Shown here: positions 1 to 11,162 of the stretch, piece by piece | Layout of the letters: every line of letters starts with the position of its first letter | How positions within the stretch are numbered: the first letter of the stretch is position 1 | Assembly (NCBI RefSeq): GCF_001540865.1 | Contig: NW_017893441.1 | Coordinates: 1 to 64,000, forward strand | DNA length: 64,000 nt | Direction of reading: 5' to 3' | Origin: Ananas comosus | Lineage: Eukaryota; Streptophyta; Magnoliopsida; Poales; Bromeliaceae | Program-made: the position numbers and the translations under genes | The notes under the pieces: model-generated | Database searches by the model: none | Told to the model about the DNA's origin: nothing | What the model saw: the letters and a program-made list of their open reading frames with translations, nothing else

Positions 1-1020
1 GAGAAAAGATTACAAGGTGATTACCGACTCCACGGACTCAACCTCTCTTAACCTCCTATGAATCTTCGCGCTACCCTCCAGGTTGTCCACGCCCTCACGT
101 TCGAATCCACGAACGCCTCCACTTCGAATCCACGAAGCTCCAATCACGCCGAATCCACGACGCCACTCGAATCCACGAGCCAACGATCCGAATCCACGAA
201 CCGCCTTTGTTCACGCCGAATCCACGACGCCGTTCATGAAGAGTATCATGATTATGGTGATCCTTCGCTTAGGAGTATCGTAGAAAACCAAGGAAGAAAA
301 CTCCAAGCGAAGCGGAGATCAAATCGACATATAGAGAATGCGAAACGATATCTCGATTTGATCTAAAGAGGCTAATTTGTAGAAAATAGGTTTAGAATAA
401 AATCCGAGCCTCTAGGGTTTCTCAAACATATATTCTTATGATGCTTAATCAATTAGAGAACCCCTATAGCTTATTTATAGACTTTAGAATCAATTGGAGT
501 CGAATTAGAAAGTTTCTTTCCAAAAACTGCACCTTGTACCGGAACAAGGAATGTTGTCCAGGGTACACCATGACGGAAGATTTTTCTGCGAAGCTGCTGT
601 ACCCTGGACAGGCTGTTACTTGTACCGGAACAGGGCTTGTACCGGTACAGCATAAGCTTGTACCGGAACAACCATCAAACTTTCTGCGCAACGTTGATGG
701 CTGTACCCTGGACAGAAAATCCTTGTACCGGTACAGCAATGCAATTTTCGCTGAAAATGCATTGTTTTGGATTTTACAAACTCTTAGAAACTTTCTAATC
801 AAACACAACTTGAAAACATGATTCTAAGATCTATAATTAAGTATGAATCACCATAAACAAGATTTAAAACTTACCTACGCATCGTGATTCAAGTTTTGCT
901 TGTTTTGCGTCCTTTTCGATTCTTCGAAGTCTTGGATTCTTCGATCTTCAATACTCCGATCTGAACTTCTTCAAGACTCCGACTCGACCCACGAAACTTG
1001 CCAACACATAGGACCTAACA
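1..1020 (-). mobile_element. SIRE-type copia LTR, cut by window edge
   Basis: This stretch aligns end to end with the right-hand ~920 bp of the LTR at 19543-20671: same opening, same CGAATCCACGA-rich block, same AT-rich middle and the same terminal TTAACA. Because the primer site of that second copy lies to its left, the LTR reads on the minus strand. Its outer end is at 1020; the other end lies outside the window, so I cannot tell solo LTR from complete element. It interrupts gypsy LTR H, whose sequence resumes at 1021. The expected target duplication on this side would be GAGGA. Confidence 0.85.
465..740 (-). promoter_or_regulatory. U3 promoter of the copia LTR with palindrome array
   Basis: Read on the minus strand, a TATA box (TATAAATA, 472-479) is preceded by a cluster of GTACCGGTAC-type sites. 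Perfect 12-bp palindromes TGTACCGGTACA lie at 638-649 and 724-735. One-base variants (TGTACCGGAACA) and inverted copies of TGTCCAGGGTAC lie between and around them. A TATA box this close below a dense palindrome cluster is what an LTR enhancer plus core promoter would look like. No binding protein can be named from sequence. Confidence 0.6.
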
Positions 1021-2263
1021 GAGGAATGTGGAACATGCTTAAACATCAAATGTCTAAGTGTCATAAAGGGGCACTAGACCTAGAGAATGTTGGAACTTCA
1101 TTTGTGACTTAGAACTAGATCTTCGAGATGCTAGTGACTATACCATGTTAGAGACATGAGGGTTGGATACTTGAGCCATTGACTACGCTTGTTTGCCATT
1201 TGTGCTCATTCGCACATGCTTGTGAGGGTCGCTCCCTACAAGCCGGCACTCCGGAGTTAGCCTACGTGACTACGTTCGCTCGTGCGGTATTGAGAAGCCT
1301 ACGGGGTCGAGTAGGACAGACACATTCCAAGAGTAGGGATGTCGGGCTACCACAGACACTTAGGCGGCGCAAGCTGGACTACCTTGAGTAGGTCCTTAAA
1401 TTGGAAATGGAAATCGACACGGTGTTGTATATGGACTATCACTACTAGATAGGATTAGTAGTTGGATTACTTGGACATGCTCATGATATAGCATTGGTAC
1501 ATTTAGTATACTTGTCGGTTTCATTATTGCATAGTAGTATACTCAGTCGTTTGGATAGTGTTTACCCTTATGCATTGACATATTACATCGTGAGGTTTAC
1601 TTGTTTATTATGTTGAGACATATTAGTATGCATTGGACATATTATCTTATGATAGCGTAGATGTACATCACCATGGCATCATGCTTTCTTACCGTTGTTA
1701 CTGTTATCCTTATCATTGTTTATTATACTACTCCTTTTCTTTTGGGGCCTAGTGGTGCGATGAGCTGAGGTCAGTAATTGCCCACTGATAGGAACATATA
1801 AATATATAGATTTTCACGCTTGTTTTATATTTCCTTCAGAAGCCTTCCACGCCGCGGTGAGGGCCAAGGGACCGAGGAAGGCATATGCTTCCAGCTAGTT
1901 TCTCCTTCAGCGCAGAGACGACGTTGATTAGGTGTTACCTCTTCGATGTATTTCTTTTGCGAGCAGGTTCGAGAGTTTTACCAGTGATACTAGAGGACCA
2001 CCATTTTGTAACTTTGTGACGGACATTGCCTTACTACTCATGAATATTTTATTGTCTAGCTTTACTTCATTTACCTTGGGTAGCATGTTTTAGAACTTTA
2101 CTCGCTCTGATTATCATTAGTTGCTCGTTTATTTCACTTCTTCTATTTGTTCTTATTACTTGCTTTTACTTCGCTTTTTGTTGTAGAATGCCTTATATGT
2201 TAGAATATGCTGGGTATCGCGGCACGCTTACCGGAGGGCTCCGCCGCGTCCCGCGGGGTGACA
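1021..2263 (+). mobile_element. Gypsy LTR H, 3' part
   Basis: The segment matches the 3' part of solo LTR T5 (about 9890-10952), including the GTGCTCATTCGCACATGCTTG block, the 'GGGGCCTAGTGG' block and the terminal GGGGTGACA at 2263. It is plus-strand and ends inside the protease region of element A, which resumes at 2264; the right-hand target duplication would be AATGA. Its 5' part is displaced by the copia LTR at 1-1020 and is out of view. No coding sequence lies inside. Confidence 0.8.
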
Positions 2264-3675
2264 AATGATTCTAATAACGAATGAGCATGCGCTAGTATCA
2301 AAACACTGTTCTAGCTATGCCTTTTAATCACAATTATACCTGCCACGACGTCATCGGGTGCTGCAGGTTGTTGCTCCTCCACCTGAGCGGCAAAGACTCG
2401 GCCGCTAGGCGCTCTCGATCCCTCCGGCTGAGGCGGTGCTGATGCGCGCCCCGCCGACATCGCTGGTGGTAACCCCGCAAGTTGTCTCGGGGTAGACGGT
2501 GTTGAAGCCGCCGTTTGCGCAGACGACGTCCATGTCGGGCACTCCCGGATAAGATGTCCCGGTTGGCCACACTTGAAACACTTGCCATCGCGCTGTGGGC
2601 AAGTCGACACCTTGTGCTCACCACCACAAATAACACATCGAGGTGGTCTCCAATTTCTCGCCTGCTGTCGGGGATACCGAGGGGGTTTCTTAGTATTTGG
2701 CCGGCCCCCGGCACCGCCCGCCGCTCTTTTCTTGCCTTTGTCCTTCGACTCGGCAATAGCTTCCCTTTCTTCGCGTACATGGGCGCTACCGTGCTCCGCC
2801 TACAAAGCTCTATCGAAGACCACCGCAAAGGTCGACAGGTTCAAAATTTGCACCTTCTCATAAATCCGGGGCTGAAGTCCTCGCAAGAACCAATCCGCCA
2901 GATCCCGATCATCATGAACAACGTCGGGAACACAGTCGATGATGTGAGAGAATTCTTGCTCATACTTCCTCACCGATCGATCACCTTGTCTTAACTTGCA
3001 GAACTTTTCTTGTAGCTTCCGCTTCACCGTGTCGGGGAAGTAGTTCGCGAACACCGCTCTCTTGAACTCTTCCCAAAGCATGAGCGGGAGATCGGTAGGA
3101 CGATCCCGCTTAACTCGCTTCCACCACACTATCGCCGCCTTCCCTAGATAATGGGTGGCAAGGTACACTTTGTCTTTCTCCGAGGTATTTAGGTCCTCGA
3201 AGAGCGTCTCCATTGAGTCGATCCACGACTCCACAACCGCCGGCTCCACCAATCCGCCTTCAAAGGTAGGTGGGTCGAACTTCTTGAACTGAATGAGAGC
3301 TGCCAAAGTGCGCTCTCGCTCCGCATCGACTGCCACACTATCAGGATTCGAAGTTCCCGACCTGGCCGGTACTACCGTGATGGGAACAGCCGCTGCTGCC
3401 GCCGCTCCCTCAACAACACTCGGCACTACCACAGGGGGCGCAACATGCTTGACACCCGCCTGGGCCGCCGCCGCCTGTTGGCGCTCCAAGGTCTCCTGGG
3501 GCCGCTGAATCTGCTCCCCTTAGCGTTGAACAGACTCCGCTTGCTGCCGCACTACGCGAATAAACGCGGCCATTTGTTCCCTAAGCTCTCCGTCGCCACT
3601 TGCTCCGGATTGCTCGGGCACCACATTCATTTCCTCTGGCATCGACCTCGTCTGCGATCGACGTCGAGGTGCCAT
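2264..3675 (-). pseudogene. gag (capsid/nucleocapsid) and start of protease of element A
   Basis: Gag forms the retrotransposon particle; its zinc knuckle binds the genomic RNA. The frame opens at ATG 3675 (MAPRRRSQTRS), passes a coiled, Gln/Ala-rich N-terminus, then the capsid-like domain (ALIQFKKFDPPTFEGG, about residue 105 on) and ends with the CCHC knuckle [14 protein letters not shown] at about 2540-2580. One frame is kept throughout but has TAA near 3520 (a Gln codon in E) and TAG near 2800 (a Trp codon in its relatives). A one-base insertion near 2312 shifts the frame at the entry to protease, and LTR H then truncates it at 2264. It is not functional as it stands. Confidence 0.85.
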
Positions 3676-3680
3676 TGCTT

Positions 3681-3710
3681 CCTGAAAAGAAGCAACTCGC
3701 ATTAGTCACT
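3681..3710 (-). promoter_or_regulatory. Predicted splice acceptor and branch point before gag of A
   Basis: On the minus strand the sequence reads GTGACTAATGCG, then a pyrimidine stretch ending CTTCTTTTCAG/G, with the gag ATG six bases further on. A CTAAT branch element about 25 nt before a T-rich CAG is a standard plant 3' splice site. The partner donor is the CTCTAAG-side GTAAGC in the LTR at about 11369. Splicing itself is inferred. Confidence 0.5.
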
Positions 3711-3982
3711 TGACCAACATTACTTGACCATACCCAATTAGGCGAAAGCAACATGCACATTCATCCTTGCCTCAAGCGTCATGTCGTCGGCCGCCCGACA
3801 CAACCCTAGAAGTAGAGGATAAACGAAAATTTAAACTTAGCCTCTAATCAAATTAGAGACGTCCCGACTTAACCCAATCACATGCTTTCGCTAACTTTGA
3901 TCACGCGTCACTCACGTTTCCTAGATCCTTAAGGCCTTCCAATCCTAAGGGTCTCTAGGTCCAATCCTATTCTTTCACTCTT

Positions 3983-3995
3983 GGCTCTGATACCA
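3983..3995 (-). other. Primer-binding site of element A (tRNA-iMet)
   Basis: The minus strand reads TGGTATCAGAGCC, complementary to the 3' end of plant initiator methionine tRNA and identical to the primer site of E. It lies 9 nt inside the LTR boundary at 4004, where the usual terminal TGTCACG has decayed to TGCTACG. Confidence 0.85.
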
Positions 3996-4827
3996 CGATT
4001 ATCTGCTACGCCCCGGGATTGATACCAATTTGGGCCGGCCCGAGCACGTCAAACAGATGCCGAACGGACAGAGTTTTTCCTATCCGCCCAAGGCTCATCA
4101 CATGTACAGATTCAAACAAGAAATGCACTAGCGGAAACATACACAAACGGCTAACACGAGGGTAAGCAATAGCCATTAGTGAAAGAAAGGAAGACTAAAC
4201 ATTTATAAGTACTATGATTCATTTTTGATCATATACATTGCATTCATTTACATTCATGATTCTTTGTACCTCATTACACATTGCATCATTTCTTTCTTAC
4301 ATCACATTTACCTCAAAATAAGCTTTACATTCCTTTCTCAACATCACTAGTCATCAAATACAAAAGATGAACATAGGGTACTCTACTAACAAAATGTAAA
4401 CCCAACTCAACTCTAGTGGCCTCTGTCTAAGGCGCGATATCTTTGCCTCGGTCGCTCGCCGGCTCGCTCGGACCCGGCTCTGTGGAATAGTGGGGTAGGA
4501 ACTACAACAAAGTTTCCAGTGGGTTCGGCCTCAACATCACCGACTTTCCCACTAGGACTAACTCAGGCATAATAGAAAGAATAAGCTGCATATAGTAACC
4601 AATCTATACATGATGCTAATATGCCTGAACAATAAAGCAGAAATATGCTCAACATTAAATAAATGCAGATTATGCAAATTCTTTGTTCTGTTTACTTTAC
4701 TCTTTGTTCTTTGTTCTTGTTCTTTGCACTTTGTTCTTTACTCTTTGTTCTTTAATCTCAAGGCTAACCCGGGGGTATCGCCACATTGACTTGCTTCACA
4801 TTAAGTCCATCATCGCAGGAACTCACC

Positions 4828-4828
4828 N
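4828..4828. other. Assembly gap (single N) hiding sequence
   Basis: Left of the N is the middle of A's reversed LTR; right of it, in the opposite orientation, the reading frame opens abruptly in the integrase zinc-finger region of T4. Neither an LTR nor gag, protease or RT of T4 intervenes, and about 1 kb of A's LTR is also missing. One N cannot represent the true distance. Confidence 0.75.
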
Positions 4829-5984
4829 TGCGGACTTCGTGGCTAAGTGCTTAACTTGTCAGCAGGTTAAAGCTGAACATCGACTTCCTGCGGGGAAACT
4901 TCAGAGCTTACCCATACCAGTGTGGAAGTGGGAGAGGATCACTATGGATTTTATAGTGGGATTACCTCGCTCACAAGCAGGTCACGATGCAATCTGGGTA
5001 ATTATTGATAGATTGACCAAATCTGCTCACTTTATTCCAATTCATACAGTCTGGTCGGGGGAGAGACTTGCACAAGTGTATCTTGATGAAATTGTGCGTT
5101 TACATGGAGTACCTGCTTCGATTGTTTCAGATCGAGACACCCGATTCGTTTCACATTTTTGGAAGAGTTTAAAGGAGGCCATGGGTACTCGATTGGATTT
5201 TAGTACTGCTTTCCATCCTCAGAGTGATGGGCAGTCCGAACGTACTATCCAGACCCTTGAGGATATGTTGAGGGCCTGTGTGATTGATTACCAGGGTAGT
5301 TGGCCACAGTTCCTGCCGATGGCTGAATTTGCTTATAACAATAGTTATCAAGCAAGTATTCAGATGGCACCTTTTGAAGCTCTTTATGGTAGAAAGTGCA
5401 GATCACCACTTTATTGGAGTGAAGTGGGTGAGAGATTGGTTTTGGGTCCAGATGTATTACAAGAGGCTGAAGCTAAAGTTCGACTTGCGCGAGAACGTTT
5501 ACTGACAGCCCAAAGTCGACAAAAGAGTTATGCGGACAAACGCCGGCGAGAATTGGAATTTCAAGTTGGCGATCATGTATTTCTGAAGGTTTCACCGACG
5601 AAAGGAGTTAAGAGATTTGGCATTCGAGGGAAGTTGAGTCCTCAATTTATTGGACCTTACGAGGTGTTGGAGCGGGTAGGCCCCATAGCTTATCGGCTTG
5701 CGTTGCCGCCGAATCTATCGGGAGTACATAATGTGTTTCATGTATCTACATTACGGAAGTATGTTTTTGATCCAACTCACATTTTGGAGAATACTCCAGT
5801 GGATTTACACGAAGATTTGAGTTTCGAGGAGCATCCGGTGAAGATACTAGCTCGAGAAGTAAAACGGCTTCGAAATCGCGAGATACCCTACGTGAAGATC
5901 TTTTGGAGCAATCATGATGAACGAGAAGCCACTTGGGAACTGGAAAGTGCAATGTTAGAACGCTACCCCTATCTTTCTCGATAG
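4829..5984 (+). pseudogene. Integrase with chromodomain-like tail, 3' fragment of T4 pol
   Basis: Integrase inserts the cDNA into the chromosome; the C-terminal chromodomain of this clade is thought to steer it to marked chromatin. The frame starts right after the N, in the last half of the HHCC finger ([11 protein letters not shown]). The catalytic core follows: MDFIVGLP, SDRDTRFVSHFW, HPQSDGQSERTIQTLED, so all three D,D,E residues are kept. Then come the basic GPY/F module (FIGPYEVLERVGPIAYRL) and the tail KIFWSNHDEREATWELE ending in RYPYLSR. The visible frame is open to its natural stop at 5982-5984, unlike its relatives here. Gag, protease and RT are not present. Confidence 0.85.
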
Positions 5985-6005
5985 AATTTTGAGGTGAGTG
6001 TTCAC

Positions 6006-6041
6006 AAGTTTTGCGGACGAAACTTCTTTTTAGGAGGTGAA
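6006..6041 (+). other. Stem-loop and polypurine tract of T4
   Basis: AAGTTTTG / CGGA / CGAAACTT can pair as an 8-bp stem with one T-G wobble (6006-6025). It is followed by a T run and the purine tract AGGAGGTGAA (6032-6041) that abuts the LTR start TGTAATACAC. The purine tract primes plus-strand DNA synthesis. The same arrangement recurs in G, E and F with different but still paired stem bases. Confidence 0.75.
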
Positions 6042-8423
6042 TGTAATACACTGAACTTTCGCAAATTACAGAGTTCGAGTGTGTGGAATGAAGTGTGGAT
6101 CTATCCTGCATGTTTTAAATGACTTGGACAAGTTTCTGGATAAGTTAGAGGATGATTGGAGGGTTAAAAGCAAGAAACTGCATCAAACAGGCGAAATCAG
6201 CGTTTTTCTGCTTGTTGTACCGGTACAGCCATTACCTTGTACCGGTACAGACTGGCAGAAATCTGGCAGCAAGGCTAATTTGGTCATTTCACATTTTGAT
6301 CCCTATCTACTTAACCGAGCACGACCTGGGATGCTCAGTGAAGGTTGCTTGAGTTCAGAAACGCTTCCTCCACCTTCTTTCTCTCTCTCTCTCTAGGGTT
6401 TTTCTCTCTCTACATAAAATTCGACGATTTCGCTCGTTTTCGTCGCAACGTTGGTTCTTCGCTGTTCGCAAGTGTCGCTGAGCCTTGGTGGACGTGTGAG
6501 GGAGTATTTTGGAGAGCTTTTCGTAGCTCTGAACCAGTGAGGTGCTGGTTGGAAGCTTGAGAATGTAATCGACTCGATTTTCCCGTTATCGACATTCTAG
6601 TAATCGATTTGAGTATTGATTTCAGATTTTTGCTTCCAACTATTTTAACCTGAGTTTTCAGCATGTAAGAATGATTTAATTAGCTGTGAATTAACTTTCT
6701 TAAACTAGGGATAAGCTACTTTGAAGCTTAATTGGAATAATTAGCCATTTATGAAGCTATTTCGGACTATACACGGGTTATGCGATCGAATTGATGCAGT
6801 TTGGACTTGTTCCTTCGCAGCAGGTTCTCAAACCACTTGGAGTTTATTTGGTGACCTTGGAAGCTGGTTTAGAAGGTGTTCTAACCTGAGGTAAGCAAGA
6901 ATTTCAGTTAAGAAGCTGAAATTGCAAGAATTCGACTATTATAGCTTATAATCGACTATATTGATGTCGTTTCGGAATTGTTCGCAGCGAGAGGGTATTT
7001 GACCCTTGGACTGCCTTCGTGTGGCCTTGGAGGGCCTTCTGGAAGCTTAACGTGAGGTATTGAACTAAGCCAAAACAGGGATTTAAGCTATTCCTATGTA
7101 CTAAGTGCAATTGCGCCGAAATTGCACATTTCAATCGTGATTTGATACGATCTTTGTGCTTCGTGTTCAGCAGGATTGAGACCTAGTGGAGCTGATCTTT
7201 GGGACTCCTTTGGACTATTTGGAGCCTAGTACTAGGTGGGTCGGACCTAACCAGAGCAAGTGAAGCTCCCCTATGATCTATATGTACTATAGAATTAGTG
7301 TTGTTGTGAGCTTTTGTGTTTGATATAGGACTTGAGAAGTAAAATTGGATTGAAATCTCTATAAAGTAGAGAACACATATACATGAAAGTATTTATATTT
7401 GTATTCAATTCAGTTAAATGACTTATGAACAAGTGTAGGATGCACTTATAAAGTAGAGAACAATGACATTCTCTTAACTCTAAAGTAGAGAACTATGACA
7501 TGCTTATGATTATATTGACAGTGCCAAAATAGTGGGAAGATTATAATGCCATGTGATTTAGCATTACTCTTACATGTTTACAATCTAGTGGACACTAGTT
7601 CTTGTTACTATTCGTGTATTGAAATTCCGATCAGAGGATCGAGGGTAAGAACATTACAAATGAAAACATGATAATTGAGACCTGTGGACTGTGAAATATG
7701 CTTGCTTGCCATCGTGCTCATTCGCACACGCTTGTGAGGGTCGCTCCCTACAAGCCGGCACTCCGGAGTTGGCCTACGCGACAGTTGCTCGCCCGTGCGG
7801 GATTGGGTGCCGAAGTGGATTGCCGTGGGGAGTGTATACTACCACGGGGCCATTAGGCGCGGCGCAAGCTGGACTACCTTGGGTAGGTCCCTGTGAATGA
7901 AAGGATAGTACTCAATGAAAAGGACAGTAATGAATGCTTATTAATTAAAGTGTACAGTAGTCACTTTCATGTTCGTGCTTATATTCATGTCTATGTTCAT
8001 GATTACAGAAATTGCCATATCCCTATTATGCAAATGATTCATTACTGTAGAATGCTCATTACTCGTTAGCATCATGCTTATAAATCATGCAATTATCGCT
8101 TTTACTTACTTTCAATACATCATGAGCCTAGTGGTGTAATTCGCCGAGGCTGGCGGCTTACCCACTGGGAACTATTGTTAATAGTTCTCACGCCCTTTTT
8201 ATGGTTGTTTTACAGAGCCATCTACAGGAGAGGCTAGGGATCGTGGCAAGGGAGTCGCGTCTAGCTAGATTTTGCTAGGAGCGTGCTAGTCGATCACCTT
8301 GCTACTCGGGCTACGGCCGAGGGTGATGTCCATTGTATAGGGTGACTACCTTTGTACAGATGTTTTGCGTACCCCGTGTTGTATATGAGTTGTAGATCCA
8401 GATGTTATAGTTCATACTTCTTC

Positions 8424-10952
8424 TGTAACACACTGGACCTTTGCAAATTGCGAGGTTCGAGTGTTTGGATGTATTTCGAGTTTTTCCACACTTGGTGGAG
8501 GGTTGTAAAATATTTCCCGACCCGAAAAGTTCGAAAACTGGAACTTTGGACAAGTCCTGAGAGTTTTTACTCTCGGGGACCGGTCCCTGAAAGGAGAGAC
8601 CGGTCCCCCCAGTGAGCAGTGTTGAGGCAGCCTGAGGCAACCGGTCCCTGGCAGGCGAGACCGGTTCCCGAACGCGTCTTCGCAATGAGAGACCGGTCCC
8701 GCGCGGGGAGAGACCGGTTCCCGAACGCTGGTTTTTCGGGTTCGCAGCGAGAGACCGGTCCCTGCTGGGGAGTGACCGGTCCCTCTGGGCGAAAACTGCC
8801 CAGTTCAGGCTGATGTAATATTGGATTTTTGAGGGGCCTCTTGGGATTTTGTTACATTAGAGGGTCTATACGACCCCTCCACCCTCTCTACTCCTCATTT
8901 CTCCTCTCTCAACCCTCTCTACACCCTTGATAGAGAAGAAGAAGAAGAAGGAGAAGGAGAAGAAGGAGGGGAGGAGAAGAGGTTTGGTGCTACTAGTGGA
9001 CTTGGAGCATCCTCCTCACCCTCTCATCTTCCTTGGTGCTTGAAGGCTTGGGCTTGGAGCTCGCATAGGAAGAGATCTTCACCCTTGGAGCTAGGATTGG
9101 AGCTTCTAAGGTGGTTTGTTGCCCATTTCCCTCCTCTAGACCTTATTTTGATGGTTTTTGTAGATGGAACCCTAGAAATGAGATTTAGGGTTTGATTTTG
9201 GGCTTTTTGAATCTAGGGCTTTTGGGGCTAGATTGATTGGTTTAGAACCTTCCTTAGGCTTGGTTTGGAAGGGTTCTAGCTCTTTTTTGGAGCTTTGGAA
9301 GAGATTTCTTCTCTTGAGGCGAATTTTGGCCCTTTTTGCTTCTAAAATTTATGTTTGATCTCATGGTTGGTCGTAATGCTCTCGTATCTCTTCGCTGATC
9401 ACTTTTAGGATATCTTGAGGCTCGTGGACAACTTTGTTCGGCGAATCGAGACCCTACGCGACGGTTCGGTGGGTTTGTCCTAGCATACATTATGAGAAAT
9501 ACTCATATTTGGTGTTAAATGCTTCGTAAAGTTGAAATTATTGCATTTTCATGTCAAATGTATTTATTATGAATTTTAGAATGCTTAACATGCATAGGTT
9601 ATGTGTAGTAAATTTTGGGACCTCTATATAGTAGAGAGCATGCATGTGTGGCCTAGCATTCTAGTTGCGATTTGAAATTGTAATCCCTATTATGAAAACG
9701 AACCTTGCTTTCATGCATTCAAACCATATACCAGATGCGACATTAGGGATTTTTGAAAGCCTAGAGAGGCTTAGGGATTTAGATGATACGTGAGATTGGG
9801 CCAATGTCATGAAGAGGCATTGGGGCCCGGGGCATAGTGAGCATTAATGTTAATGTCTTAATTGGAACATAATTAGTTGTGGAGCTTAAGTGTCATAAAG
9901 AGGCACTAAGCAAGTGTGTGTTGGGACTTCACATTATGACTTGAACTAGATCTTTGGGATACTAGTGACTATACCATGTTAGAGACATGAGGATTGGGTA
10001 CTTGAGACCGTGACCTTGCTTGTTTGCCATTTGTGCTCATTCGCACATGCTTGTGAGGGTCGCTCCCCACAAGCCGGCACTCCGGAGTTGGCCTATGCGA
10101 TTTTTGTTCGCTCGTGCGGTATTGAGAAGCCTACGGGGTCGAGTGGGACAGACACATTCCAAGAGTAGGGATGTTGGGCTACCACAGGCACTTAGGCGGC
10201 ACAAGCTGGACTACCTTTGGTAGGTCCTTAATTGGAAATGGAAATCGATACGGTGTTGAGAATGAACAATCACTACTAGATAGGCTTAGTAGTTGGATTA
10301 CATTTACATGCTTTTAGCATAGTGTGAGACATGTAGTATACTTGGTTTCCCTGATAGAACTTCTACATCATACTTACTTGATACACAGTAGACTAGCATT
10401 TCAATTATGCTTTCTTTCAGCAGTTTATTTACATGCTCATTATTACTTATTATTAGTATCGTTGCTTACCCTTATTTTTGGGGCCTAGTGGAGCATGAGC
10501 TGAGGTCAGTAATTGCCCACTGGGAACTATAAATTATAGTTCTCACGCCCTCTTTTTCTCGTTGTTTTTCAGAGCCTTCCACAGGGAGAGGCCAGGGATC
10601 GCGGAAAGAGTATTACCTCAGGCTAGCGTGCTTACGAGGGATCGTTTGATAGGTGGTCTACCTCTCTTTGTTTCTTTTGTGGAAGGTTGAGAGTTTTACC
10701 AGTGTATTAGAGACCACCATTTTTGTACTAGTTGCTGATATTGTATAACTTATATTTACTTTTATGTTTTAGTTGTTCTATTACTATTAGTATGGATGTT
10801 AGAACTTTACTCGCTCTGATATCGTTAGTTGCTTGTTATTTCACTTCTCTTGCTTTTACTTCCGCTTTTCTTGTAGACGCCTTATATGTGTAGACATATG
10901 GCGGGTCTGGGCACGCTACCGGGAGGGCCTCCGCCGGTCCCGGGGCGTGACA
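8424..10952 (+). mobile_element. Solo gypsy LTR T5 with TSD TCTTC
   Basis: A 2529-bp LTR starts TGTAACACACTGGACC and ends CGGGGCGTGACA. It is bounded by a perfect 5-bp direct repeat TCTTC (8419-8423 and 10953-10957), and T4's LTR continues on both sides. No internal region remains, so it arose by recombination between the two LTRs of a complete insertion. Relatives are F, C, H and LTR I. A GA-rich leader tract near 8936-8985 and a weaker donor (AAG/GTGG) near 9111 are present. Confidence 0.92.
8578..8795 (+). repeat. ACCGGT palindrome array in U3 of T5
   Basis: About eight copies of the self-complementary core ACCGGT, several extended to GGGACCGGTCCC or GAGACCGGTCCC, lie within ~220 bp. They come in pairs whose flanks are inverted (CTCGGGGACC ... 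GAGACCGGTCCC), so each pair could fold into a cruciform or hairpin. The array begins about 150 bp inside the LTR, in U3. Confidence 0.85.
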
Positions 10953-11162
10953 TCTTCTCCTTTTGCTGAGATTTTGGATTGTATACTCTTTGTTCATTTA
11001 CTGATAGTATATCGTCTTATACATTGCTCTGATATCAGGATAGGACTCTCTTTGTTTTACTTCCTATCGACTTGCTTTCTTCGTAGACGCCTTATATACT
11101 GCAGGTGTATGGCGGGTCTGTGCACGTGCCGGATATGCTTCCGCTGGTACCCGGGCGTGACA

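Larger units (their letters stand above)
4829..11162 (+). mobile_element. Gypsy element T4 (Tekay/Del type), 5' part lost in gap
   Basis: Visible parts are the integrase with its C-terminal tail (4829-5984), a stem-loop and polypurine tract (6006-6041) and the 3' LTR (6042-8423 plus 10953-11162, terminal CGGGCGTGACA). The LTR is interrupted by solo LTR T5. T4 sits inside the 5' LTR of element A, which resumes at 11163 with GTAGCTCATTCC. The LTR start resembles those of F and T5, so T4 belongs to the same broad family. Confidence 0.8.
6042..11162 (+). repeat. 3' LTR of T4 (interrupted by T5)
   Basis: The LTR starts TGTAATACACTGAAC and ends GGGCGTGACA. Without the T5 insertion and its duplicated TCTTC it is about 2.59 kb. 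Its U3 holds two perfect TGTACCGGTACA palindromes (6216-6227 and 6238-6249), the same 12-mer found in the SIRE LTR at 638. A CT-rich tract at about 6378-6412 and a donor-like GAG/GTAAGC near 6889 lie downstream. The block GTGCTCATTCGCACACGCTTG near 7715 is shared with H, T5 and F. No coding frame of interest. Confidence 0.8.

Noticed and set aside
4683..4827. Extension of the T4 integrase frame upstream of the N
   Set aside because: This part is the reversed LTR of element A, with low-complexity TTTGTTC repeats, joined across an assembly gap.
6366..6412. CT-rich run as a simple microsatellite
   Set aside because: It recurs at the matching place in every gypsy LTR and is better treated as part of the leader.
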